Assembly (NCBI GenBank): GCA_026874595.1 | Contig: CM049320.1 | Coordinates: forward strand, 46,946,714-47,010,713 | Direction: 5' to 3' | Length of the DNA stretch: 64,000 nt | From: Sipunculus nudus | Taxonomy: Eukaryota > Annelida > Sipuncula > Golfingiida > Sipunculidae | Part shown: one piece after another, positions 13,301-24,558 of the stretch | Layout: the number at the start of each line of letters is the position of its first letter | Position numbering within the stretch: the stretch's first letter is position 1 | The notes under the pieces: model-generated | What the model saw: the letters and a program-made list of their open reading frames with translations, nothing else | What the model was told of the DNA's origin: nothing | Database searches by the model: none | Position numbers and translations under genes: made by a program

Positions 13301-14904
13301 CGGAATGACGGACATGGGCGGGGGCATAAAAATAGTTTTCTTGATGGTCATGCATATTTTTGATTACCGAGTTTATGATACATGCAGTATTTGGTGATAC
13401 AGCCTGTAGGCCAATCTTTTCTGACACCTATATATGCTCCTTCCGCGTTGCATACGCAGGCACAATACATAATGAAAATGTTCTAATCCTAATGCATAAA
13501 TTTTAATTTTATATAGGCATACAGAAATTAGAGGAGCATCTCTGGAGCAATTATAGCTCGTTATTTCAATGCTCAAACATTGAAAACCTATTTTACAGCG
13601 CAGACTTATAATTTGTTATATATGCAGTGTAAGCTTGCCGATCTAGGCCTATATACTATAAAATGGGAACACCGTGGAACTTTCAGCGCTCCACTTTTCC
13701 GAAGCAGCATAAACAAGCTCGTACTTTAATGCCGTAAATTTGACAAAATTTGATTCATTGTAACTGATTTTACCAGTCATCCATAATTAATTATGAATTA
13801 TACAATGTTCATACGTGCCCGGAAAGATGTCCTTGACCACAAAGAAGGTAAATTTGTCAACGTAATATTTCTACAATACTGTCAACGTAAATATTCAAAT
13901 GTATTGACTTTATTTGGGCAAACTTTCTTGTGTCGAATCCCATTCGATATCGAACAATTCAGATTGCTGGTATGTCGACGAGCAGGACGAGCCTAAATCA
14001 GGCAGAGTTACAGAAAATGCACGTCAGTTCATGCTGTGTTCTGGTGTACAGGGTTATAAAAAATGCTGGCTGGTTATGAAATCGCTGAAGCTTCTTCTGT
14101 ACACCAACTCACACACAAATATTTATTTCAACTTCCATTTTCAAGCACGTTTCCAAATATACCTATTATGGTTTCAAGCACCTTTTAATGATCATCCGAG
14201 CCCTGCTATCTTTATGAAGATGAGTCCAACAAAATAATTAACTTTTTCAGTGCTGTTAATATTCATACATAAATATTATACCTGCAAACATGAAACTGAA
14301 AAAAAAGACGAGTGATATTTTAGGACCAAACTCTTTCATGATTAATTCATTGTTTCAGGAATTTCTTCTACTTTATTTGTCCTGTCCCAGCGCGTCGTTA
14401 CTTGCAGCAACCACCGACATGCAGAACCTGCAGAGGTTACATGATTTAGGGAAAATGTACAGCAGAGGAAAATACCATAATAATTGGTGATGAACTGGCA
14501 GGCAACATTTGATTCCTCTTTCCCGCCACCCAAACTTTTGACACGTGTCTTCTGATTCCAATTTATTCTGTGATGTCCTCATTGAAAATACCCCACAGGT
14601 GCCTCCCATGAAAATGAAACCCACGGTAGTCAGAACATGCATATAATGTCTGACATGCAGTAAAATACGGGAACAAGCTTTCAAAAAATAGCTACTTGTT
14701 GGTTTATGGTATCCAAGTATTTGCCTCCTTCACGATTCAAAACTTAAATGAAATTAATTCATTTTTTTTTGTTAAACAAAAAGTAAGACTTTTGTAAGAC
14801 CTATCCTCTAAAATCTAAAAAAAAGTAAGACTTTGTAAGGCCTTATTCTTGCAAAATGAAAAGTAAGACTTTGTAAGACTTTGTAAGACTGCGTACGAAC
14901 CCTT
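10320..14904. mobile_element. Candidate hAT-like element with AAGAC-rich subterminal regions
   Basis: The left end is CAGGGTTCTTGCGCC and the right end is the imperfect inverse GCGTACGAACCCTT. Inside both ends are clusters of TAAGAC/TTTTTAAGACT (10350-10400 and 14780-14890), a subterminal style known from animal hAT elements. The flanks share only ATAAT, so the target duplication is not clear. It contains a nested family C element (11462-13332). The rest (13340-14750) holds short ORFs with no recognisable transposase. The boundaries could be coincidental. Confidence 0.5.
11462..13332 (+). mobile_element. Family C Helentron-like element, copy 1
   Basis: The left end AACACTAG-GTGTT-GGAAC-GACAC has a 5-bp stem (one G-T pair) followed by ATGCCCCCGCC at 11487-11497. 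The right end has the exact inverse GGCGGGGGCAT at 13317-13327, then AAAAA. The interior is about nine tandem copies of a ~181-bp unit containing 'aaaaatcaggccaatatctgcaggcattgcgaaaaaaagt' in segments and 'catgaaattttcta'. A GGAAGGACGGAATGACGG tail precedes the right end. No protein is encoded. Confidence 0.72.
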
Positions 14905-15378
14905 ATAATATTGTCCAGACCACAACCCATATCCACCTGATTATTTCCAGGTAAGACAAACTTGCCAAACAAAATTTGCACAAATTGCAGAAAGAGGAAA
15001 ATGGGTAATTTTTGGACAATACCTGCTTATGGTATAAATATTATTCATTTTACAGCCTGGTTGACACATCTCATATAATTATATCCGTGGTTCATGGCTT
15101 CCTGACAAGTGACTATTGTTTATGTTCCCTGGATATGGATATGAAGTAATCTGACATAAAAGTGAAACGTCTGTTATGACTTCATCACTGTTCCCGGCCA
15201 TGTTCTACAGAAAAGACTAGTTTCTCATGAAAAATTATTTTTAACAAAGTTTTATTCAACAAAAAAAATCAAAGCTTATCGGGTATGTACAAAGCTATGT
15301 TATGATGTACATAAATACATCATTAACCACCTCTATAAATTCCTACAATACACGTCCAAACAATGTAAAACTATATAA
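14905..15378. other. Intron sequence, no feature recognised
   Basis: No coding, RNA or repeat structure stood out in this stretch. Confidence 0.4.
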
Positions 15379-18366
15379 AACAAGTGACCCATGGGTCATG
15401 ATGCTCAGCTGACTGGGCAGATTTACCAAAGGAAATTTTATTATCTGAATGGTAGTATATACCCATTCAACTGAAGCATCAAACAGATTAACCAACAGGC
15501 CAAGATTGTGACTGTATTTATACATCTCAAAAATAGAGAAAAAATGCATAAACTTTAAAAAAATTACAGGTGGTTCCACCAGTCTGCAGAAACTAATAAA
15601 AACACTTAATGGTCAATATCCATACAAAGAATCATGGTGTTCTCTGCATTAGTTGTTCAGATACTTCAGCTTTTGTATCAAATTTTCCATTATTCTAAGG
15701 GCTACTTCGGAGTCCTATAGCTTGAAGGATATGGGTAACAGAGACCTTATTTCAGGTTTCCATGGAGACTGATCATAGGTCTCTCACTGTGTGAGGAAAG
15801 AAGATTCTAGGTCCTGTCTTTACAATCTGTGCCCTGTTGACAGATGTTCACATTATTAAAGGTCTCAAAAATAGAAAAAACAATTCTTAAAAAATCAAAA
15901 ATACAGTTGGCACCACCAGTCTGCAGACACTGATGAAACATCTTATGATCAAATTGTATGCGAAAAAAAATGACCATCAGTGATGTAGTTAATGAGAAAT
16001 TGAAGTTTTTGTATGAAATTTTTTAATATTATTCGGGGTACTTTGGGGCCCCATAGCTCGAAGGATATGGGTAACAGAGACCTAATTTCAGGTTTCCATG
16101 GAGACTTTTCATAGGTCTCTCAGTGTGTCAAGAATTAAGATTCTAGGTCCAGTCTTTACGATTTGTGCCCTGTTTACAGATGTTAACATTTGTAAAGGTC
16201 TCAAAAATAGAGGAAAAAATTCGTTAAAAAAATGGAAAAATACAGGTGGCGCCACCAGTCTGCAGGAACTGATGAAACTTCTCATGATCAACATGTATGC
16301 AAAAAATCATGACCATCAGTGATGTAGTTAATGAGATATTGAAGTTTTCATATGAAATTTTTTAATATTCTGGGGGGTACTTTGGGGCCCCATAGCTCGA
16401 AGGATATGGGTAACAGAGATCTAATTTCTGGATTCCAAGGAGATTTTCCATGGTCCTCTCAGAATTTAAAGTTACAAGATTCTAGGTCCAGCGGTTACGA
16501 TTTGTGCCAGGTTAACGGACAGACGAACAGACGGACATAGAAACTGACATGATTGTTTTCATTTTATAGTGAAAACAAGGGACCCATGGGTCACGGCGTT
16601 CAGCTGAAGTTTGAAATTTTTTGCAAATGCAAAATATGCAAAATATTCTATTGTAATGTTTTTCATTTATATAAGCATATGAGAAGCTAAGAGGAAAGGG
16701 GCCCTCCTACTTGATTATAGTTAAGTTCAAAATATATGAGTGCAAACTAATACTCTGACAAGACTGTCATGAATAAAAATAGTAAAAGATTTGAGATACT
16801 GTGATGCATATGAAAAATTTACAGATGGACAGGCCAGTTAACAGAATGGACTAATACCTTTATTTCACTTTCAAGGGAATAATGCATTTAAGTTTATATA
16901 TAAGCCTATTATATCTTTTCGCATATCCACTTTTTCAATTAATAGTTTTTATCTGACTCATTCAAGTTTTATAAATTTGTAATAAAAAAAACTGAAAATA
17001 TAAGTTAAAATATTAGAATTCTAAGTTGTAATCATTGTATATCCAGAGTGTAGCTCATATTGGGTCATATTATGCATACACATATATTTAATTATTTTTA
17101 AATCACAAATGTTTAAACTGAATTTAAAAGAAAATAATGCCACAACATGGTATCTACAAGATTATTCCTTGAATCACTATTAAAAAGTTTTGCATATTGT
17201 AGTTTTCAGTATATGCTTAATTTGATTCACCGAAATATAATAAAAGATTCAGTAAATTTTATCAAATAAAAACATATTTTAAATAAAGTATACACACTCT
17301 TGGTTGAATGAGGGACAAACAATATCATTGTGCTAATTACTATCTCAGCTGTAATTTATTACTGGAATTAATAGTCAATTTCACACCTTGTGAACTTTTT
17401 ACCCTTCTGAAGTAAGGAATAACTTATCTGATGAACATCCACACTTTCATAGCAATACACCACTTTGTGGACAAAATTAAATGTACACTTTAATCATTGT
17501 AACCCTGGTGGTACAATACAAAATCTAAAAGGTAGCAGAGCCAAGAATAAAATAAAATACAGAAAATTATAACATTCATCTAGTTTATGCACCATCTGGG
17601 GGGGGGATGCAGGGCAGAGGGGAAGCCTGCTAGTAGTGGCCAAGCTGAGCCAAGGCAAGCTGCCTAGGGTGGGTTACATAATGTAAGTGAAGGCTATACT
17701 ACTAGGTGGGCTAGATGTAAACAACACTTTACATGGGTGTATGAAAACTTGAATAAAAGCTACTCTTTTCAATCAATTCCTTTGAAAATTCAGATTTTAA
17801 CAGATTAAATCCTTATGTAAATATGCTGTGAAATTAAATCAACAGTACTTACAGGGAAAAAATGTGCCGATGCCAAAGTTGGACATAATTTAAGGTATTG
17901 ATTTTTTATTTATGCTAATAACTTAAAAAATTTGCAAAATAAAGATCTAATTTTGGGTAAACAATTGAATCTTGATTAAATAAAGTTATATTCTTGAAAA
18001 AAAGTCTCCAGCTTCAGCAATTCTCATGTTAGGTAAGTAAATATATTTCCTGTTTTTTTTTTAAATTGCATTATATTTGGGCCCAAAACTTCAAAATAAT
18101 ACCCAATACTGACCTAATTTTTGGTATGTTCATTGAAAATGTATGGAAGAATATAAATACTAAATATGATAAAAAACAGATCAGTGGTTTTGATATTAGG
18201 CAGCCTTGAAGTGTAACAATAGCTTTTTTATGGAAAGCGGAGGTTTAAATATTCCTTAATATCTTAAAGGAACGAAGTCCTAATGACCAAATTTTTTGTA
18301 TGGTAGGAGATTTTAGGGACATCTAATGGTTTGCAAAAAATGACTTACAGTCAGCTGAGCTAAAAA
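15379..18366 (+). mobile_element. Family B elements, two left ends and one right end
   Basis: Left ends are at 15379 and 16574, each AACAAG followed by the 12-bp palindrome GACCCATGGGTC (15386-15397; 16581-16592) and a GCTCAGCTG or GTTCAGCTG repeat. The right end GTCAGCTGAGCTAAAAA is at about 18350-18366. 15560-16540 holds about three copies of a ~300-bp internal unit ('ccaccagtctgcag', 'gatatgggtaacagagac', 'gattctaggtcca'). Whether this is one element with a second inserted, or two fused, is unresolved. Confidence 0.6.
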
Positions 18367-18381
18367 TTAATAATAGGCAGG

Positions 18382-20452
18382 CAGTGTTGCTCCTAGAGTG
18401 CGGCACTGCCGCAATTTTATTGACCGTGTCCCTTTGATTTTAGGCAGGCGTGCCAAAGTGGACGCAGTATTTTCGCCCGTGTTCCTCATAATTTAAATTA
18501 TGTGACCCTTAAACGAATGTGGTTACATGAAAATTTATACAGATTAAAAAAAAATCGATGTACGTATCCCTTCAGAAAGATTTGGGGAAATCCTCTGGTA
18601 TCTGAATCCCTAATAAAACTATACGTGGGATTACCTAATACACACAGGTTCAATGGTCACACCATTAATGTCTTGAATGCATTGCCTCAGGGTTGGTCCA
18701 TACACATGGAGGTGTTGCAGCTGTTCTAACAAAGATTGATGTTCTAGTGGTCAGAATAAAGTTGCAATTGAGCGTCCAGTGCTCGACTCAGACGTGATTT
18801 TGTTTAGCCTACATAGTCACACAATAATGTATTTTAATTATTCATAAACATGAATATAAAAAGGAGATATTTTTAGGATTTATCAAAGTTTAGATGGTGC
18901 GCCAAAGGCCTACCTGATCAATATTTACGGCATTTCACCCCTAAGTTAATCCGCGAAGTACAGTTAGAAACTCGCCTGCCCAGAATTTCCAATGTTCGAG
19001 TGTCTTGCCAAGCAGTTCTCAACGAATTTAGACAGTTTTGAATTATCAGATCGATCATTTCATTATTATACCTTAGATTACTTTACTATGATTGGTCAGA
19101 CGATTATTTCCCTCAAAGCAACTTTAATGATCTCAAACGATTTGCCTGTATGGTGACATGGTTTCATGGCAGGCCAGCCAACCGACGGCCCTTCTTTTTT
19201 ATTGCATATTCCTATACTGGATTGAATGTGTCATAAGCTTTAATTTGAACAGGAATTCCCTCGCACATAGAGCTTCGGGGTAACGTGATTTTTCTGCAGC
19301 CAGGTATGAAAATAAGCCCAAGCCGGGGAATATATACTTCATCCAAAATTAGATGTTTCTGGTGACTAAATGACTCACTATCGCAGTATATAATCAATAT
19401 GAAAATGTCATAATTAAGAAGAACCGATCTTTTTTGTTAACGGTTGCCTTATATTTCTCGGACCAATAACGCAGACGTTTTAAAATTGTTTGCTACTGGT
19501 CGAAAAAGTATGATATGCAGCTATCAGCAGCATATTTTCCCCGGTTAAGCTGACATCGTTTCCGCGGGTATAGGCCTACGTAGGTTAGCACGAAAATTTC
19601 AGGAATCAAGACGCACTGATCAAAATATTCTGAGTACAGTTTCCATAATAAATAAAGTTCGATTTTTTTTAAAGAAATTGTGATTTCTAGTAGTTTGATA
19701 CTTGCCTAACAATTATAATAAGCCTATAAGGCAATGCCGGCCGCAAATTTTCCCGGCTGACAAGATACATCGTTCCACAGCTATACACTTACGCATAAAT
19801 GACATGAAATGTTTCATTTACTGATTGTTTTACTTTTATTGGGAACAGAAATTTGGATGTTTATTGTATTCCTTTCATTTTTGTCAAACTATAATTTAAC
19901 ATTACCATGCCGGTAACAGACTTTAACAAACTGACGTCGTACCAGGGCAACTTACGCTGATACGGATGACTTTCTTATAAGCCTATCTTCATAACATTAA
20001 TCGACGGTGAATAAAACCTTGCATAAATGTTTGTTTTTTCACCCAGAAACTGAGTTGTTCAAAACATGTTTCGATACTGACTTGCCACTTTGAATGGTAC
20101 AAGCTGTCGCGTGATTCCTCAATCAGCAACAAAGATGATTGTGTGTCAGCAATTTGCAATCTATACATGGTCTTCTATGTATAATGTTGTTATTAAGACG
20201 AATTTCCTAGGCTTAAGTTTTATGAAGACTTGAGATTGGTGACCTGTAATATATGTAACAATTTTAGCCTTTACAATACCTATTATTCATTTCAAAATGC
20301 GAAAATATTAAAACAATCATATAAAACATTGATTATTTTAACATAAAAATTTGCTTTGAAGTATGTGTCCCCGCCTAATTTTGGTTTGTCCCCCAGATAT
20401 TTTATCAAGGGGCCCGGTGTCCCTTTGTGTTTAATGCCTGGGAGCAACACTG
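18382..20452. mobile_element. Non-autonomous hAT-like element with 16-bp terminal inverted repeats
   Basis: The left end is CAGTGTTGCTCCTAG (from 18382) and the right end is CTGGGAGCAACACTG (to 20452), an almost perfect inverse. The next blocks also echo each other: GTGTCCCTTTG at 18428 and at 20418. The element is flanked by the 6-bp direct repeat GGCAGG on both sides. CAGTG ends and its length suggest a hAT-type derivative. The 75-aa ORF at 18502-18729 (+) is not recognisable, and no catalytic motif is seen. GC content rises relative to the flanks. Confidence 0.72.
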
Positions 20453-20780
20453 GGCAGGGTAAAAGTAACAAGTGACCCAGGGGTCATGACGCTCAGCTGT
20501 CTGGAAAGACATCCACAAAAGGAATTTTATCATCTGAATGCCAAATTTTGTAGGTGGTATCCAAAATTCAAATGAAGAATAGCTTAAAGGATATGGGTAA
20601 CAGAGACTTATAAGTTCAGGTTTCCAAGGAGATTTTTCATTGACACTTCCTTGATGTCAAGTTAGAAGATTCTAGGAGCAATGGTTACTATTTGTGCTCT
20701 TTTAACAGACGACTGCATCTTTGAGGGTCTTTGAAAAAATCCAGGTGACACCAAGTGGCACCACCAGTCTGCAGGAACTA

Positions 20781-22632
20781 AAACTAGATGTGTCGGTATG
20801 ACACGAATGCCCCCGCCTGGGGCAAATTAGAAACATTTGTTAAATTTTGTAAAATTTTTTTAAGTTCAGGAGGTGTTGTATGGTCAAAAGTAGGTCAAGA
20901 AGGGCAAAATGCAAACTCGATCTGTAACGGGTCATTATCAAGGAACACACCAAAAATCAGGCCAGTATGCAGGCATTGTGAAAAAAGTCCACACATGTGC
21001 ATTTTTCATATAAATTTCTGTCTTTCATGAAATTTTCTTTGTTCAGGATCTGTCATATGGTCAAAAATAGGTTAACTTGGACGAAACGCGAACTCGACCT
21101 GTAAGTGGTCATTATGCGCCCACAGACCAAACATTGGGCCAGTATCTGTAAGCATTGCATTGCGAAACTAGAATATTAGCAAAAGCTGGTAATCAGTTAT
21201 AAATTTAAATTGGAGAGGTATGTACCATGTTTTATAACAATCCACCAAATGCTTCCTGAGAAATATCCCCCTAAGTTTTTTTTCTATACTAAGCTCTGTG
21301 ACCTTGAAAAGTAGGCCATCTTTGAACCTGACCAAGATTTTGTAAATATGATGCAAAAGCACTGAAGTAATGAAGTTCCTTAGTTAAATACCTTTGGAGA
21401 TATCCTGCACAAAGGCCAAAATTGAAAAATCCGATAAAATTTCATTAAAAAATCAGAAATTGCAGGTGACACCACCAAAATTGTGCAGCACGTACAGACC
21501 ATCAGTCCCAATGATCATAGTAAGTTTTGTGAAAATCCACACAATGGTTCCTGAGATATAAGCTTCTGAGTGTTTTCTGTAATCAGCTCTAAAATGTAGA
21601 AAAATGGGTCAAGGTCACCCATCTTCGAACTTGACCGAGATTTTATCGACATACATCTTCACTGATGAAATAAAATTCCAACGGTGAATCCTTTTAGAGA
21701 TATCCCACTCACAAGGTAAAAGTAAGCAGACGAGGAACGGACGGACGGACGGACACCCAACAGACAGATGGACGGATAGACGTACAGCTTGGGTGACGAC
21801 AATAGCCCATCTGAGGGCTAAAAACGGCTGTATATGTACATTTGTCATGAAAATTTATATTTTTCATGAAATTTTCTAAGTTTAGGAGCCGTAAAAGAAT
21901 CAAAACTAGGTCAACCTGGACGAAACGCGAACTCAATCTGTAACTGGTCATTATCTGCATACACACCAAAAATCAGGCCAATATCTGCAGGCATTGCGAA
22001 AAAAAGTCCGTACATGTGTATTTGTCATGAAAATTTCTATTTTTCATGAAAGTTTCTAAGTTAAGGAGCCGTAAATGGTCAAAAGTAGATCAACCATGAG
22101 GAAACGCAAACTCGATCTGTAACTTGTCAATATCTGCATATACACCAAAAATCAGGCCAATATCTGCAGGAACTGCGAAAAAAAGTCCGTACATGTGTAT
22201 TTGTCATGAAAATTTTTATTTTTCATGAAAATTTCTAAGTTAAGGAGCTGTAAAACGGTCAAAAGTAGGTCAACCGGGAGGAAATGCCAAGTCGATCTGT
22301 AACTGGTCAATATCTGCATACACACCAAAAATCAGGCCAATATCTGCAAGCATTGCGAAAAAAAGTCCATACATGTGTATTTGTCATGAAAATTTCTATT
22401 TTTCATGAAATTTTCTAAGTTAAGGAGCCGTAAAACGATCAAAAGGAAGTCAACCAGGACGAAACGCAAACTCGATCTGTAACTGGTCATTATCTGCCCA
22501 CACACCAAAAATCAGGCCAATATCTGCAGGCATTGCGAAAAAAAATCCGTACAACTGTTTGATTTCGGAAGGACGGGAGGACGGACATGGGTAAAACTAT
22601 ATGCCCGGCCACTTTGTGGCGGGGGCATAAAA
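20781..22632 (+). mobile_element. Family C Helentron-like element, copy 2
   Basis: The left end AAACTAGAT-GTGTC-GGTAT-GACAC is a perfect 5-bp stem, then ATGCCCCCGCC at 20807-20817. The right end has the exact inverse GGCGGGGGCAT at 22618-22628, preceded by a hairpin GCCAC-TTT-GTGGC. The interior carries the same ~181-bp tandem unit as copy 1. It is interrupted by an unrelated repeat at 21165-21825. Confidence 0.75.
21165..21825 (+). mobile_element. Nested dispersed repeat inside family C copy 2
   Basis: It starts AAACTAGAATATTAGC and ends with GACGGACGG-rich sequence, then AGCCC-ATCTGA-GGGCT and TAAAAA. Family C unit sequence resumes on both sides. The same interior is found at window positions 1-48. 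The end style resembles the other families, but no matching subterminal repeat was identified, so its class is open. Confidence 0.5.
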
Positions 22633-23270
22633 AACATTCCATGGTGAATAAGCATGCAAAGAATCATGTTGATCAATGCAATAGTTGTTCAAATACTGGA
22701 GCTTTTGTAACAAATTTTAAATAAATCTGGAGGTACTTCTTAGCCCCATTGCTTGAAGGATATGGGTAACAGAGACCTATTTACCGGTTTCAAAGGAGAT
22801 TTTTTCATGGACCTCCCGGGATGTCAAGATGGAAGTTTCTAGAATCAATGGTTATGATTTGTGTCTTGTAAACAGACAACCACATCTTTAAAAGTCTCAA
22901 AAATAGAGGGGAAAACATGTGTAAAAATTTGAAAACCACCAGGTGGCCCCACCAGTCTCTAGGAACTGATGAAACACTCTATGATGAATGTGCATGAAAC
23001 GAATGATGGTGATCAATGCATTAGTTGTTGAGATACCTGAGCTTTGGTATAAATTTTTAATTAACCGTGTAGGTACTTCTGAGCCCAATAGCTTGGAGTA
23101 TATGGGTAACAGCAACTTAATATCAGGTTTTTCACTGACCTCCCTGGATGTCATGTTAGAAGATTCTAGGTCCAATGGTTATGATTTGTGCCTGGTTAAT
23201 GGACAGGTGGACACAGACAGACAAACACCGATCACTACAGCTTAGAAGACTCAGTCAGCTGAGCTAAAAA

Positions 23271-24083
23271 ATTATTTTTGAGAGAGGCTGGGCCATTAAG
23301 GACAAGAAATAAGGGGTTAACTGATCAACCAATTTTATTTGTAGAGATGAAGGAAGAAACGGATCTGCGTTATAAGTTTATGGATCCACCTCAATATTAC
23401 AAAAATTCTTTGTAGCCCATAGCCCATCCTTCAACAACATTTTATTGAAATTCAACTTGTGCTCACTGAGGGAAATATCTTATAAACAGAGAATATCGGG
23501 AAACTATGTGGAGAATCTCAACATGTAATACACCCCATGAAGCTCCAGCAATTCTCCAGGTATCCTCCTACATTAAGGAAGTGCCTCCTAGATCATCCTG
23601 GCCTCCTACCATGGTCCCAAGCTTGCCTTAGACTGCACTCAGTGAGTGTAGCACAAGGCAGGCTGGGAACCATGGTATCCACCTCCTTTATGGTCCTCCT
23701 TTTTCCACCTCCTAAAAAATTGCAGTTACACATGCTTGCAGTTCTTTCTGTGGGGGGGGGGGGGGGGGCTCACCAATTTCATCTGATCAGCGCAAGTACA
23801 CCTAGGGGAGAACAAATTGCAAAAATTTGAATGTATGTTCTATTTTTCATCCATGTCAGGAGGGTATCTTTTCTGATAGGAGGTCTGGAGATGACCTCAA
23901 AAATCGAGAGGCTCCCGACAATAATGGGAGGGTTGAGAGGTATGCAGTTTCTGGTGTGGTAGGAAAACTTCATGACATCTAACTGTATGCACAATTGTAT
24001 GCACAGATTCGTAAGTCCAACATTTCAAAACATGCCTTGTAAATGGATGGTCAAAGGACCTAGTCAGCTGAGGTTAAACATTT
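23271..24083. other. Intron with a 17-nt G run and a decayed family B right end
   Basis: A G homopolymer occupies 23752-23768. A decayed TAGTCAGCTGAGGTTAAA at 24060-24078 resembles the family B right end. Nothing coding is recognised. Confidence 0.45.
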
Positions 24084-24558
24084 ATTACAGCAAATATGTT
24101 TTTTTTTTTTTTTTTTTTTTTTTATTAACATAAGTTACATATAGCAAAGTACATTATACATTGTGACAGTGTAATGACAGTGACAATACATACATACATA
24201 CAAATACAAATGACAAGGTACATTACAAAAGTAAAAATGTTCTTGTGATTTGAAATGTGGGGTAAATATTTTGTTTTCTTTATACTGTATTATTCGTTTC
24301 CTATGTGTATGGTTTGAAAGTTTTCCACTTTTGAATATGTGTCAGAATTTTACCTTTCGTCCTTGCAATATGTTCTTCAATTTTATAAATTTGTGTGACA
24401 TATGTTTTATACACAGAGAATACTGGTAATTTCCCTCTACATTTACATGTATATATAAAATGTTTTAGTAACAGTAATAGAGTATCCAGTAAGCTGTTGC
24501 CTGAGGTGTTAATGTATTACTTAAGTTTAAAAGTTGTTCAAGGTTTTTTAACCAGCTC

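Larger units (their letters stand above)
20467..23270 (+). mobile_element. Family B element interrupted by nested insertions
   Basis: The left end is AACAAGTGACCCAGGGGTC with a one-base broken palindrome at 20474-20485. The right end has CAGCTGAGC at 23256-23264, then TAAAAA. The body shows the ~300-bp family B unit before (20520-20780) and after (22635-23220) the insert. A family C element sits inside at 20781-22632, which itself contains a further repeat at 21165-21825, so three insertion layers are visible. Confidence 0.7.

Noticed and set aside
13793-14237. ORFs of 67 and 107 codons inside the candidate hAT-like element
   Set aside because: No transposase or zinc-finger motif is visible.
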